Shown here one piece after another: positions 1 through 9,272 of a stretch of 64,000 bases of DNA. A program made the translations under genes and the position numbers. The stretch is from positions 744,001 to 808,000 of the forward strand of contig NZ_CP047399.1 of NCBI RefSeq assembly GCF_020541325.1. Reading direction: 5' to 3'. Under the pieces are notes generated by a model. The model was not told the origin of the DNA. It did no database searches and worked only from the letters and a program-made list of their open reading frames with translations. Source of the stretch: Candidatus Vallotia laricis. GTDB lineage: Bacteria > Pseudomonadota > Gammaproteobacteria > Burkholderiales > Burkholderiaceae. Position 1 is the first letter of the stretch; each line of letters begins with the position of its first letter.

Positions 1-1827
1 CGTTGATACGGTTTCTGGATTACAGTTGACCATGATTGTTTCGTAGCCATCCTCACGCATTGCTAGCGCAGCATGCACGCAGCAATAATCGAATTCTATG
101 CCCTGACCGATTCGATTCGGGCCGCCGCCTAATACCATAATTTTTTTATTTATTGTTGGCTGAGCCTCACATTCCTGTTCATACGTAGAGTACATGTATG
201 CGGTTTTTGTTGAAAACTCTGCTGCGCAGGTATCTACACGTTTATATACTGGACGCACATCTAACTGAATACGTCGAGCACGTACCTCAGCTGGTTTTGA
301 ACCTAAGATCTTAGCTAGACGCGGATCTGAGAAGCCACTTTGCTTTAAGTACAAAAGCTCATCGCGAGATAGGCTATCTAGCGAGCGTGTAGTGAGTTTT
401 TTTTCTTTTAGGACGATTTGCTCGATTTGGGCGAGGAACCAAGAATCAATTCCTGTTTCCTCGAAGATCTCATGGCGTGATAAACCTACGCGAAATGCAT
501 CACCAACATACCATATCCGGTCTGGACCTGGCGTACTAATTTGCTCGATTATCTCGTCTCGGTTTGTGGACTTTTCATCTAGCCCATCCACGCCTACTTC
601 CAGCCCGCGCAGCGCTTTCTGGAACGATTCCTGGAACGTGCGTCCAATTGCCATGACCTCGCCAACAGATTTCATTTGAGTGGTTAAGTGCGGATCGGCC
701 TCGCGGAATTTTTCAAAGGCAAAGCGCGGTACCTTGGTTACTACGTAGTCAATCGTCGGCTCGAACGATGCTGGAGTTTGGCCGCTGGTGATTTCATTTT
801 TTAATTCATCTAGTGTATAGCCAATCGCAAGCTTGGCCGCTACTTTCGCGATTGGAAAACCCGTTGCTTTTGATGCAAGCGCAGAAGATCGCGATACGCG
901 TGGATTCATCTCAATCACGATCATGCGACCATCGAGAGGATTAATCGCAAATTGCACGTTAGATCCACCAGTATCGACCCCAATCTCACGCAGTACAGCA
1001 AGCGATGCGTTTCGCATCAACTGGTATTCTTTATCGGTTAGCGTTTGTGCGGGCGCAACAGTGATCGAATCGCCGGTGTGGATTCCCATCGGATCAAGAT
1101 TTTCGATCGAGCAGACGATAATACAGTTATCGTGGCAGTCACGAACGACCTCCATTTCAAACTCTTTCCAACCTAGCAAAGATTCCTCAATCAGTAGCTC
1201 ACGCGTGGGCGATAGATCTAAGCCACGTTTACAGATCTCCTCGAACTCGATGCGGTTATATGCAATCCCCCCCCCCGAGCCACCAAGTGTAAACGACGGC
1301 CGAATCACGACTGGAAAGTCTCTATCTCCAGTTGCTTGAGTAATCTCGGTCCGGACCTTTAGCGCTTCTTCCCACGAGTGCGCAATTCCTGACCTAGCGG
1401 AGCTTAACCCGATCGAATTCATTGCTTGTTTGAACTTCTGCCGATCTTCGGCTTTATCGATTGCTGTATACGACGCGCCAATTAACTCAACACCGTATTT
1501 ATCTAGCACACCGTGTCGATGTAAATCTAGGGCACAGTTCAGCGCAGTCTGCCCCCCCATTGTTGGCAAGACTGCATCGGGATGCTCTTTGGCAATAATC
1601 GCCTCAACAACTTCCCAGGTGATTGGTTCAATATACGTGACGTCAGCCATATCCGGGTCAGTCATAATAGTTGCCGGATTACTGTTAACTAGGATTACTT
1701 TGCAGCCTTCCTCACGCAGAGCTTTGCATGCCTGTACGCCGGAATAGTCAAATTCGCATGCCTGGCCAATAATAATCGGCCCAGCGCCGATGATCAGAAT
1801 ACTATTGATATTTATCCGCTTAGGCAT
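1..1827 (-). CDS. carB: Carbamoyl-phosphate synthase large subunit, N-terminal 609 residues (partial)
   Basis: Makes carbamoyl phosphate from bicarbonate, ATP and the ammonia channelled from CarA, feeding arginine and pyrimidine synthesis. The ATG at 1827 opens with MPKRINI and the [17 protein letters not shown] motif of the first ATP-grasp half. I read all 609 codons to the window edge and found no stop or frameshift. The first synthetase half is complete, and the second is just beginning ([17 protein letters not shown]) where the sequence is cut; about 470 residues of a usual ~1080 lie outside. The ATP-loop SGGG is encoded by a run of ten G (1267-1276), which keeps frame at this length. It lies 93 bp downstream of carA on the same strand, so the two are probably co-transcribed. 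Confidence 0.96.
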   Translation of the reverse strand, partial: MPKRININSILIIGAGPIIIGQACEFDYSGVQACKALREEGCKVILVNSNPATIMTDPDMADVTYIEPITWEVVEAIIAKEHPDAVLPTMGGQTALNCALDLHRHGVLDKYGVELIGASYTAIDKAEDRQKFKQAMNSIGLSSARSGIAHSWEEALKVRTEITQATGDRDFPVVIRPSFTLGGSGGGIAYNRIEFEEICKRGLDLSPTRELLIEESLLGWKEFEMEVVRDCHDNCIIVCSIENLDPMGIHTGDSITVAPAQTLTDKEYQLMRNASLAVLREIGVDTGGSNVQFAINPLDGRMIVIEMNPRVSRSSALASKATGFPIAKVAAKLAIGYTLDELKNEITSGQTPASFEPTIDYVVTKVPRFAFEKFREADPHLTTQMKSVGEVMAIGRTFQESFQKALRGLEVGVDGLDEKSTNRDEIIEQISTPGPDRIWYVGDAFRVGLSRHEIFEETGIDSWFLAQIEQIVLKEKKLTTRSLDSLSRDELLYLKQSGFSDPRLAKILGSKPAEVRARRIQLDVRPVYKRVDTCAAEFSTKTAYMYSTYEQECEAQPTINKKIMVLGGGPNRIGQGIEFDYCCVHAALAMREDGYETIMVNCNPETVST

Positions 1828-1920
1828 AACGATACTCATTAGTATGTAAGTATGCGCGTGTATCGCGCTGATATTTGTCTTTTCGATAGTGCTTGGATAC
1901 GCTGGGATGCATCACGTATT

Positions 1921-3099
1921 TCAGCGTAGATGCGTAATGCACTCGGCGCTCGCGGAATAACTACGATTAGCCTTTCTCGCCTCCATCAGATTGATAAAGC
2001 GGTCGAACAGGTAGCTGATGTCGTGCGGACCGGGCGACGATTCGGGATGCCCCTGAAAACAGAACATAGGCTTATGTTTCAGTGCAAACCCCTGAAGAGT
2101 TCCATCGAACAGTGAAATATGCGTAACCTTTGCGTTGGCTGGTAGCGTTGACGCATCAACTACAAAGCCATGATTCTGCGAGGTGATTACGACCCTACCA
2201 TTTTCTAGATCCTTAACAGGGTGATTAGCACCATGGTGCCCAATCTTCATCTTCAACGTTTTCGCACCAACAGCCAATGCCATAATTTGGTGACCAAGGC
2301 AGATTCCGAACATCGGCATACCAAGCTCAATCAATTCGCGCGCTGTAGTAACCGCATAATCACACGCTTGCGGATCACCAGGTCCATTAGATAGAAATAC
2401 ACCATCCGGATTTAGTGCTAGAGCATCAGCAGCACTTGATTGCGCGGGTAGAACGGTAACCTGGCATCCCCGCTCTGCAAGCATGCGTAGAATATTACGT
2501 TTGATGCCGTAGTCAAACGCGATCACTCGATGCTGAGACGTTTTTTGGGACCGATAACCTATTCTAGGATGCCATTCAGATTCGGTCCATTCATAGCTAG
2601 TGTTCGTTGATACGACTTTTGCTAGATCTATTCCAGCTAAGCCTTCAAACGAGCGTGCGAAGTTAACTGCGCGCTGTTCATCGGTTCCAACAAGGATACA
2701 TCCGTTTTGTGTACCACACTCGCGCAGGATGCGCGTTAATCGGCGAGTATCTAAACCGGCGATCGCAACTATACCCTCACCAGAAAGATAGTCAGACAAT
2801 GTGCATTGAGAGCGAAAATTCGATGTTAGCACCGGTAGGTCACGAATCACTAGACCGGCCGCGTGGATACGATCTGACTCAATATCTTCACCGTTCACAC
2901 CAACATTACCAATGTGTGGGTATGTCATCGTGATAATCTGGCGAGCGTAGCTTGGATCAGTAATAATTTCCTGGTAACCAGTGATCGCAGTATTAAATAC
3001 TATTTCACCAATCGTGTTGCCGATGGCACCGATCGAGTAGCCGCGTAAAATAGTGCCATCGGCAAGAGCGAGCAGAGCTGGAGTAAAAGACGGCAACAC
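1921..3099 (-). CDS. carA: Carbamoyl-phosphate synthase small subunit (glutaminase)
   Basis: Glutamine amidotransferase subunit that hydrolyses glutamine and passes ammonia to CarB. The N-terminal CarA domain begins [14 protein letters not shown]; the class I amidotransferase domain carries the nucleophile loop [13 protein letters not shown] and the later GHPE site. I chose the GTG at 3099 (392 residues). It matches where the family starts, and a GGAG lies six bases upstream. The frame stays open upstream to a TTG at 3225, but the 42 extra residues resemble no CarA and would sit in the leader RNA. Part of a carA-carB operon; a good sigma-70-like promoter lies about 210 bp upstream. Confidence 0.95.
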   Translation of the reverse strand: MLPSFTPALLALADGTILRGYSIGAIGNTIGEIVFNTAITGYQEIITDPSYARQIITMTYPHIGNVGVNGEDIESDRIHAAGLVIRDLPVLTSNFRSQCTLSDYLSGEGIVAIAGLDTRRLTRILRECGTQNGCILVGTDEQRAVNFARSFEGLAGIDLAKVVSTNTSYEWTESEWHPRIGYRSQKTSQHRVIAFDYGIKRNILRMLAERGCQVTVLPAQSSAADALALNPDGVFLSNGPGDPQACDYAVTTARELIELGMPMFGICLGHQIMALAVGAKTLKMKIGHHGANHPVKDLENGRVVITSQNHGFVVDASTLPANAKVTHISLFDGTLQGFALKHKPMFCFQGHPESSPGPHDISYLFDRFINLMEARKANRSYSASAECITHLR

Positions 3100-3561
3100 G
3101 GAGGACTCCCTTCCAGAGATACCCTGCGCCGACCTGTTGTCTTTATCCGAACGGCAGGTGTGCAATCTTGGTCCGTTTGACTCACATATGACGTACGCGC
3201 ATAAAGCGCCTATTGCTGTAGGCAATAGTTCAAATAGAATCGGGTTTGCGGCGACCTGCCAGTTTTTAGAAGGTAGGCACTAGGGTGTTAGTTGATGCAC
3301 TAATATCTCAGCATTATAGCGCGAAATCGCGAGCACCTCAAATGCATATATTGAGCAAGGAAAATGTAAGCACTCTCCACTAGAGCAAGAAATTTTAAGG
3401 AATTATCGCAGTACGATCCTAGTAATTCTAATGTTTCCTATTGAAATTCGTATGCATCTCTAATCTTGTAAGCTCATACTAACTTCCGATATAGCGGAAT
3501 TATTGGTGTAAGCAAGTATATCTTAATTAATTACTCATTTTTCTACAAGCATACGACAGCT
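3100..3561. other. carA leader and promoter region / mltD 3' spacer
   Basis: A 462-bp spacer between mltD and carA, both on the minus strand. It holds the carA promoter (3313-3341) and a leader of about 200 nt. No gene was recognised. I saw no strong terminator between the mltD stop and the carA promoter. Confidence 0.6.
3313..3341 (-). promoter_or_regulatory. Probable sigma-70 promoter of carAB
   Basis: On the minus strand a perfect -10 TATAAT (3313-3318) follows a -35 TTGAGG (3336-3341) after a 17-base spacer. The spacer contains the small inverted repeat CGCGA-AA-TCGCG, which could be an operator. The predicted transcript would have a leader of about 200 nt before the GTG start of carA. 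Hexamers and spacing are seen; function is inferred. Confidence 0.6.
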
Positions 3562-5319
3562 CTATCTAAGGGTGTCTTGATGCACTCGTCCTGTCTGATG
3601 CACTCGTCCTGTCTGATGCACTCGTCCTGTCTGATGCACTCGTCCTGTCTGATGCACTCGTCCTGTCTGATGCACTCGTCCTGTCTGATGCACTCGTCCT
3701 GTCTGATGCACTTGTCCTGTCTGATGCACTTGTCCTGTCTGATGCACTTGTCCTGTCTGATGCACTTGTCCTGTCTGATGCACTTGTCCTGTCTGACTAT
3801 AGCGCGCATTGTAGAACGAAACAACACGCCTGTTCTTTGCGCTTGCTGCAATCTTCTCTATATGGCTAGTATGGAACACTAGCATCTCTTTAGTAGTTGT
3901 ATGCCGGACTGGGATGTGTAACATCAACCGCTGACCTGCCATTACTGTGTCTCGCCGCGTATGGTTCCACGCTTTAACTTGAGCGACTGTTACACTATAG
4001 CGCATCGCGACAGATGCGATTGACTGCCTGCGACGAATGCGGATCAACATCTTTCGAGTATCCGGCACATCTGGTTCTATTGTGAGTACCGCATTTTCCG
4101 CAACGTCGGCGCTGATATCCTCATCATCGCTATTATCTTTTGGCACTAGCAATGTAGAGCCAGGCTTTAGCCGCATACCGGCCGGAATTCTATTGACCGT
4201 CATGAGCATGCTCGAGTCGACGCCAATTTTTTTGGCTAGTACTGCTGGTGTTGCGCGCTCAGTTACCTTGTATGTTGTCCAGGATGAGAGGTTTCCGTCG
4301 TAATCTTTCAGGTTGCGCTCGAACAGATTCGCGTTTTCAAACGGAAGCAAGATCTGTGGTTGCGATGCTCGGAGAATTACTGGTTGCTTAAATCCCGGAT
4401 TTAGCGAGTAAAACTCTTCTTGAGAAAGAACTGCAAGCTTAGATGCCACCTTGATATCAAGGTCGCGCGCTGTGGTTACCATAACGAAGTATGGGTGATT
4501 TGGGATATCTGGTAACGATAATCTATATTTCCGTGAGTTCATCACAATGTTTTTTACCGCCTGTAGCTTGGGCACATAGTTTCGCGTCTCGAGTGGCATA
4601 GACAAACTTTGATAGTCGGTTCGTAGCCCGCGCGCTAAATTGCGTGCAATCGCGCGTTTTACACTGCCCTCGCCCCAGTTGTATGCAGCCAGCGCTAAAT
4701 ACCAGTTGCCGAACATATCATATAGCTTCGCTAAATAATCAAGCGCTGCACTAGTAGAGGCTATGACGTTGCGTCGTTCATCTTGAAACATGTTTTGCTT
4801 AAGCTTAAAATTTCGACCTGTTCCAGGCACAAACTGCCACATGCCAGCGGCTTTCGCAACTGATAGTGCATGCGGGTTAAATGCAGACTCGACGAACGGC
4901 AACAATGCTAATTCCGTTGGCATATGCCGCTGCTCAAGCTCCTCAACGATGTGATATAAGTACTTCTTTGAGCGTTCAGTCATGCGCTCAACGTATACGG
5001 GACGCTGCACATACCAATTCGTCTGCATATCGACCAGATTACTTTTTAAATTCGGAATTCGGAATCCGGCACGAATCCGGCCCCACAAATCGTCGGAGCC
5101 CTGTAAGGCTTGCACGCTGCCATGATCAATATCGATGGTGTGCTTAGAAGAAGATAGCTCAGCGTGATTCTGAATAGGATTATCTTCGAGGAGTTGCGAG
5201 CTCTGCAATATGAAAGGCTCGATGGAAGCCGATTGCAAAGTTTTCACCATATTTCTGCTATTGCTGCTCGAGCATGCGGCGAGCAGCAATATCAACAGCG
5301 CGCTGAGTACCAATCGCAT
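3562..5319 (-). CDS. mltD: Membrane-bound lytic murein transglycosylase D with a repeat tail
   Basis: Lipoprotein that cleaves peptidoglycan glycan strands in the periplasm. The signal peptide ends in a lipobox LAAC with C16 as the lipidated residue. An SLT domain (about 110-230) carries the catalytic glutamate E144 in LPFVESAFNP, followed by AAGMWQFVPGTGR and LAAYNWGEGSV. LysM-like modules follow; the last has a core near RRRQSIASVAMRYSV and ends at LMLHIP. The C-terminus is odd: residues 509-580 are twelve tandem hexapeptides (five QTGQVH, then seven QTGRVH) before a short QDTLR end. I know of no such tail in the family. Seven Gs lie about 20 bp upstream of the ATG. It is 230 bp downstream of gloB on the same strand. 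Confidence 0.93.
   Translation of the reverse strand: MRLVLSALLILLLAACSSSNSRNMVKTLQSASIEPFILQSSQLLEDNPIQNHAELSSSKHTIDIDHGSVQALQGSDDLWGRIRAGFRIPNLKSNLVDMQTNWYVQRPVYVERMTERSKKYLYHIVEELEQRHMPTELALLPFVESAFNPHALSVAKAAGMWQFVPGTGRNFKLKQNMFQDERRNVIASTSAALDYLAKLYDMFGNWYLALAAYNWGEGSVKRAIARNLARGLRTDYQSLSMPLETRNYVPKLQAVKNIVMNSRKYRLSLPDIPNHPYFVMVTTARDLDIKVASKLAVLSQEEFYSLNPGFKQPVILRASQPQILLPFENANLFERNLKDYDGNLSSWTTYKVTERATPAVLAKKIGVDSSMLMTVNRIPAGMRLKPGSTLLVPKDNSDDEDISADVAENAVLTIEPDVPDTRKMLIRIRRRQSIASVAMRYSVTVAQVKAWNHTRRDTVMAGQRLMLHIPVRHTTTKEMLVFHTSHIEKIAASAKNRRVVSFYNARYSQTGQVHQTGQVHQTGQVHQTGQVHQTGQVHQTGRVHQTGRVHQTGRVHQTGRVHQTGRVHQTGRVHQTGRVHQDTLR
3580..3795. repeat. 12-copy, 18-bp tandem repeat at the 3' end of mltD
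   Basis: Twelve head-to-tail 18-bp units. The first seven read ATGCACTCGTCCTGTCTG on the plus strand and the last five have CACTTG instead of CACTCG; no other differences were seen. On the mltD strand the units encode QTGRVH or QTGQVH. Eighteen is a multiple of three, so copy-number changes keep frame, and five of the six frames through the unit lack stops. The block arrangement of the two variants points to recent expansion by slippage or unequal exchange. Confidence 0.97.
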
Positions 5320-5549
5320 TGAACGTCTCGAATTCCAAGGGGGGGCGCCGGAAAATGCGACCCAATAGTATGCAGAACTCCTACATTACGTCAACCTAAA
5401 AAATCCCAAAAATCTAGGTTCTGAGGTCTCTTGAGGGGCGTTTAGATGATTTAGCTTACTAGAAGTAATCTAGTATTGATTATCGAATCTAGAAATTTAT
5501 TGTCATGTTATAGCTCGTGATAGCATTTTCATCTACTAGGGTATGCGTA

Positions 5550-6392
5550 TCAGCGGAAAACGTTTTTCCATTCACGCAACGCAGTAAAAGTCTCGAGCCG
5601 TCCGATCGTGTATACATGCCGCTTATTAGCTAGCCCTTGACGAATTGAGGATAGATGGACGCGTAGAAATACATTAACTTTCTTTTCATGACCTATTGTA
5701 GTTGGCAGGGTCGATACCCCGGCAGCACGCAGCTCCTGAGCCTGATTATGCCAGATTAGTAAGTCTTCGTTATCTGGTTCTACCTTAAGCGCGAATGCAA
5801 TATTAGACAGCGTATATTCATGTGCACAATGCACTTCCGTAGTATCAGGTAGAGTCATTAGTGCGTCTAGAGACGCCAGCATCTGTTTCGGGGTACCCTC
5901 AAATAGACGCCCACAGCCGCTAGAAAACAGCGTGTCACCACACAGTAGGTGTGGAACTGAATCTAAGCTAATATCCGAGAAATAGGCAATATGTCCGAGC
6001 GTATGACCGGGCACATTAATTACGGATAATACTAAGCCGAGTGGCTCAATCCAGACTTTATCCTTATCCATAAGTGGCTTCGTAATTGCCTGGATAGCCT
6101 CACTTCGTGGACCATATACTGGGACCGGGTTGTCTGTGCCACACATCCAAATCAATAGATCAACTCCATCAACATGGTCAGCATGGTGATGAGTGAGTAA
6201 AATAGCGATTAGTTGTAGGCTATGTCGTTGAAGGAAGTGGATAATCGATACGGCATCGCCCGGATCAATCACCACAGCATCACATCCATTTGTGATAACC
6301 CAGATATAATTATCTTTGAGCGCCGGAACCGGGATGTATTGCAACTTATGACCAGTATTATATGCCAACTTAGCTTTTAACGGTATGTTCAT
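5550..6392 (-). CDS. gloB: Hydroxyacylglutathione hydrolase (glyoxalase II)
   Basis: Metallo-beta-lactamase-fold enzyme that hydrolyses S-lactoylglutathione in methylglyoxal detoxification. The metal motif THHHADH is at residues 67-73, with later ligands in VPGHTLGH, CGDTLFSSGCGR and CAHEYT. The length (280) is a little above usual because of an N-terminal extension before YIPVPALKDNYIWV; the ATG at 6392 is the only methionine available. It is divergent from the methyltransferase, with only 12 bp between the two start codons, so each promoter must lie inside the other gene or the starts are leaderless. Glyoxalase I is not in this window. Confidence 0.94.
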   Translation of the reverse strand: MNIPLKAKLAYNTGHKLQYIPVPALKDNYIWVITNGCDAVVIDPGDAVSIIHFLQRHSLQLIAILLTHHHADHVDGVDLLIWMCGTDNPVPVYGPRSEAIQAITKPLMDKDKVWIEPLGLVLSVINVPGHTLGHIAYFSDISLDSVPHLLCGDTLFSSGCGRLFEGTPKQMLASLDALMTLPDTTEVHCAHEYTLSNIAFALKVEPDNEDLLIWHNQAQELRAAGVSTLPTTIGHEKKVNVFLRVHLSSIRQGLANKRHVYTIGRLETFTALREWKNVFR

Positions 6393-6404
6393 CGCGCAGG
6401 ACCT

Positions 6405-7226
6405 ATGGAAACAATGTTAAACCGACCAATTATAGACTGGCCAACCTGGGCTGAGTCAGCACCAGGGCAATATATGCTCGCCTGGGAACAAGACCAACTT
6501 GATAGCTTAGTCTCTAATATGTTCGGCTATTACGCGCTTCAGTTGGGCTTGCCAAAACTTGATGCGTTACGGGAAAATCGAATGCCATGTCGTGGTCTAG
6601 CATTAGATAAAGCTAGCGCTGCAAGTGAGCCATATCAATTACAGGGTCTAAGCAGTAGTAATGCTTCTAATGTTTGCGGTTACGATGCATCACTAACACG
6701 AGAAATACTTTGGTGCAATTTCCTAGATTTACCATTCGGATCTCGGAGCGTGGACTTACTAATTCTACCTCACACGCTTGAATTTACGCATGATCCGCAT
6801 CGGCTGTTACGAGAAGCTGAACGGGTTCTCATGCCAGAGGGCCGGCTCGTGATTATCGGCTTCAATTCTCTGAGCTTGTGGGGCATACGACAGTGGATTA
6901 GCCGCCGAAGCGGCTATGTGTTTGTACCAGCAGTAAACGATCTAATTGCATTTAAAAGAATGAAAGATTGGATCAAGTTGCTTTGCTTGGAATTAGACCA
7001 AGGACGTTTTGGATGCTATCGTCCAGCGCTAAACACTGCAAAATGGCTCTCTAGGTATGCGTTTATAGAGGCAGTCGGCGATCGTTGGTGGCCAATTTTT
7101 GGTGCTATATACATAATTACTGCAATTAAGCGAATGCATGGCATACGACTAATAGGGCCGTCCAAAGCGAAAAAACAGATGCTCGCGACAACACTAAAGC
7201 CAATTGCAGCGACAAACGCTTTTTAA
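6405..7226 (+). CDS. Class I SAM-dependent methyltransferase (gloB-rnhA neighbour type)
   Basis: Predicted cytoplasmic methyltransferase of unknown substrate. The core motif LILPHTLEFTHDPHRLLREAERVL-PEGRLVIIGFN around residues 120-155 is typical of the betaproteobacterial methyltransferase that sits between gloB and rnhA. The classical glycine-rich motif I is not obvious; from memory this is also true of relatives. The C-terminal part is basic with hydrophobic stretches (WWPIFGAIYIITAIKR). The start METMLNRPIIDWPTWAES fits relatives. It begins 12 bp from the divergent gloB and lies 48 bp upstream of rnhA. Confidence 0.82.
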   Translation: METMLNRPIIDWPTWAESAPGQYMLAWEQDQLDSLVSNMFGYYALQLGLPKLDALRENRMPCRGLALDKASAASEPYQLQGLSSSNASNVCGYDASLTREILWCNFLDLPFGSRSVDLLILPHTLEFTHDPHRLLREAERVLMPEGRLVIIGFNSLSLWGIRQWISRRSGYVFVPAVNDLIAFKRMKDWIKLLCLELDQGRFGCYRPALNTAKWLSRYAFIEAVGDRWWPIFGAIYIITAIKRMHGIRLIGPSKAKKQMLATTLKPIAATNAF

Positions 7227-7274
7227 CAATGTCAACATAGGCTATAGCGTGAGTTTTATTTGATTAACAAATGT

Positions 7275-7766
7275 ATGGAATGCAACAATATTCTTATTGA
7301 GATTTATACGGACGGCGCATGCAAGGGAAATCCAGGTCGAGGTGGCTGGGGCGCGCTTCTGCGCTTTGGTAAGCAAGAAAGGGAACTATTTGGCGGGGAG
7401 CTCTCGACGACTAATAACAGAATGGAGCTGATGGCTGTAATCGCCGCGCTTGAGGTGATAAAACGGCCATGCAAGGCGATTATTTATACCGATTCTCGGT
7501 ATGTTCAAAGGGGAATTAGTGAATGGATTCACAGATGGAAGAAAAAGAACTGGATGACTACTGCAAAGACTCCTGTTAAAAATGCAGATTTATGGCATCG
7601 GCTTGATGCGCTAGGCTTACTACACGATATTAAATGGCGGTGGATCCGTGGCCATGCTGGCCATCCAGAAAATGAACGGGCTGATGCGCTAGCTAATCGA
7701 GGCGTAACATTACTAGAGCAAGAAATAGATGTGTGCGGTCTCGAGCTGTGCGCTAACTTCTTATAA
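7275..7766 (+). CDS. rnhA: Ribonuclease HI
   Basis: Cuts the RNA strand of RNA-DNA hybrids during replication and R-loop removal. The four acidic residues are present: D13 ([11 protein letters not shown]), E51 (NNRMEL), D73 (YTDSRYV) and D137 (ERADALAN), with the histidine loop [11 protein letters not shown] chose the ATG at 7275 (163 residues), which places the first aspartate as in relatives; an in-frame TTG at 7260 would add five residues and neither has a clear ribosome binding site. Followed 11 bp later by dnaQ, the usual partner. Confidence 0.95.
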   Translation: MECNNILIEIYTDGACKGNPGRGGWGALLRFGKQERELFGGELSTTNNRMELMAVIAALEVIKRPCKAIIYTDSRYVQRGISEWIHRWKKKNWMTTAKTPVKNADLWHRLDALGLLHDIKWRWIRGHAGHPENERADALANRGVTLLEQEIDVCGLELCANFL

Positions 7767-7777
7767 ATTTTTATATC

Positions 7778-8494
7778 ATGCGTTTTCTTGTTCTCGATAC
7801 AGAAACTACTGGTCTGAATGCTAAAAGCGGAGACCGGATTATTGAAATTGGCTGCGTAGAAATAGTAAACCGACAACTGACCGGCAATAATCTGCACTTT
7901 TATATCAATCCAGAACGTGACAGTAATCCTGGTGCCTTAGCGGTGCACGGATTAACTACTGAATTTCTAAGCGATAAGCCAAAGTTCGTAGATATTTCTA
8001 ATGTGCTGCTTAATTTCGTGAAGAATACAAGCATTATTATCCATAATGCACCTTTCGATATTGGCTTTCTCGACGCAGAATTTGCAATGCTAGAGCTACG
8101 ACCATTTCGCAATTATTGCGGCAATGTAATTGATACACTTATCCGGGCCAAGGCGATGTTTCCTGGTAAGCGAAACTCGTTAGATGCGCTATGCGAACGA
8201 TTAGGCATCAGTAACACACATCGAGCACAGCATGGTGCGCTACTTGATGCAGAATTGCTAGCTTCCGTCTATCTTGCGATGACACGAGGGCAAGAAAATC
8301 TAGTCATTAATGTGCTAGCCGACATGCCAGATTTTGGATCAGTAGCCCGAGATGGCGTGTCGCTCGATCAGTTTGATCTACCTGTGATTAGTGCTAGAAA
8401 TGACGAGCTTATTGCTCACGCGAGCATACTTGATGAACTTAACAAAACAGGTAAAGAGCCGTGTGTGTGGCGGGAGTCTGCACACAGCTTGTAA
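7778..8494 (+). CDS. dnaQ: DNA polymerase III epsilon subunit (3'-5' proofreading exonuclease)
   Basis: Proofreading subunit of the replicative polymerase. The DEDDh exonuclease fold is visible: Exo I LDTETTGL (D7, E9), Exo II in IIHNAPFDIGFLDAEF, and Exo III around HRAQHGALLDAELL. The C-terminal tail (about 60 residues) would hold the alpha-binding segment. At 238 residues it is a normal length. It probably shares a transcript with rnhA, and a 22-bp perfect hairpin begins 26 bp after the stop. Keeping proofreading while neighbouring repair genes appear lost fits a reduced genome. Confidence 0.95.
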   Translation: MRFLVLDTETTGLNAKSGDRIIEIGCVEIVNRQLTGNNLHFYINPERDSNPGALAVHGLTTEFLSDKPKFVDISNVLLNFVKNTSIIIHNAPFDIGFLDAEFAMLELRPFRNYCGNVIDTLIRAKAMFPGKRNSLDALCERLGISNTHRAQHGALLDAELLASVYLAMTRGQENLVINVLADMPDFGSVARDGVSLDQFDLPVISARNDELIAHASILDELNKTGKEPCVWRESAHSL

Positions 8495-8520
8495 ATGAAA
8501 AACCCTGAGCTTATCCTTAT

Positions 8521-8568
8521 GGAATATCAATAGGTTGTCATAGGGATATGACAACCTATTGATATTCC
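8521..8568. terminator. Perfect 22-bp hairpin after dnaQ, no U-tract
   Basis: Arms 8521-8542 and 8547-8568 are exact reverse complements around the four-base loop GGGA. It starts 26 bp after the dnaQ stop and ends 113 bp before tRNA-Val. There is no T-run on either side, so it is not a canonical intrinsic terminator. A role in termination or mRNA 3'-end protection is inferred from position. Confidence 0.7.
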
Positions 8569-8681
8569 CGCAATCTATCGATTACTATGACTTACGTGCG
8601 TCATTATTGATAACCGTAGCCCGGTCTGCTGAAGAATGCTTTACTAGGCATTCAAATTCTATTAGCATTTTGCATACTTAA

Positions 8682-8756
8682 GGGTAGTTAGCTCAGAGGT
8701 AGAGCACTGCCTTCACACGGCAGGGGTCACTGGTTCGATACCAGTACTACCTACCA
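8682..8756 (+). tRNA. tRNA-Val (anticodon CAC)
   Basis: A full cloverleaf can be drawn: acceptor GGGTAGT with ACTACCT (a G-U closing pair), D arm AGCTC-AGAGGTA-GAGC, anticodon stem CTGCC/GGCAG with loop TTCACAC giving CAC, T arm ACTGG-TTCGATA-CCAGT, discriminator A and an encoded CCA end. CAC reads GUG codons. Confidence 0.95.
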
Positions 8757-9232
8757 ATTTTCTCACAAAAGCTAGTTAGATATATACTAACTCTTCGTGT
8801 GGAGGGTATTTTCTGATGGGTGATTTGTGGAAAAACACTAAAGCAATCATAAGCTATAGTAACAACATAAGTAACTATTTACAGAGGTGCAGTATTCCTC
8901 ATGTTTATAGACGTGCTTTATAAACTAACTTTTACAAGTTAGTGATGAACAACTAACTTAATGTTAGCAAGTAAACTTACGCTCTTCGTTTTCTTGCTGG
9001 GTATGAGTATGTTTTTAATTTCTGCTATCCGAATGGAATTTGTGCACTATTTAGTAGATTTCTAAGCCTCGGCGCATTATCTATTACACATACATGCTTC
9101 TGGACCAAATAAGCTTCCAAAAGAATAGCGAGCATTAGCACTTCTCTATATCTTGTCTCCAGACTGCCGAAAGAAGATATTTTCGAAATATCGCATGGTG
9201 CTAATAAATTCTAGAAAACATCAAAATATATG

Positions 9233-9272
9233 TATCGCAGCTAGCGATCACCTTATATCGCTAGCTGCGATA
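9233..9272. repeat. Perfect 16-bp inverted repeat in spacer
   Basis: Arms 9233-9248 and 9257-9272 match exactly around an 8-base loop; the stem is relatively GC-rich (CGCAGCTAGCG) within AT-rich DNA. No gene ends nearby, so if it is a terminator its gene has been erased. Confidence 0.7.

Noticed and set aside
392-1747. Three plus-strand open frames over the carB region
   Set aside because: The minus strand reads as one uninterrupted carB across all of them with recognisable motifs.
3100-3225. N-terminal extension of CarA from the TTG at 3225
   Set aside because: The 42 residues are unlike CarA, while a GTG with a good ribosome binding site sits exactly at the family start.
3580-3795. CRISPR array
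   Set aside because: The units are directly adjacent 18-mers without spacers, inside the mltD frame, and no cas gene is in the window.
3577-3882. A 101-codon plus-strand frame and a second minus-strand frame made of six-residue repeats
   Set aside because: Both are shadows of the 18-bp tandem repeat, which leaves five frames open. The mltD frame has the real gene in front of it.
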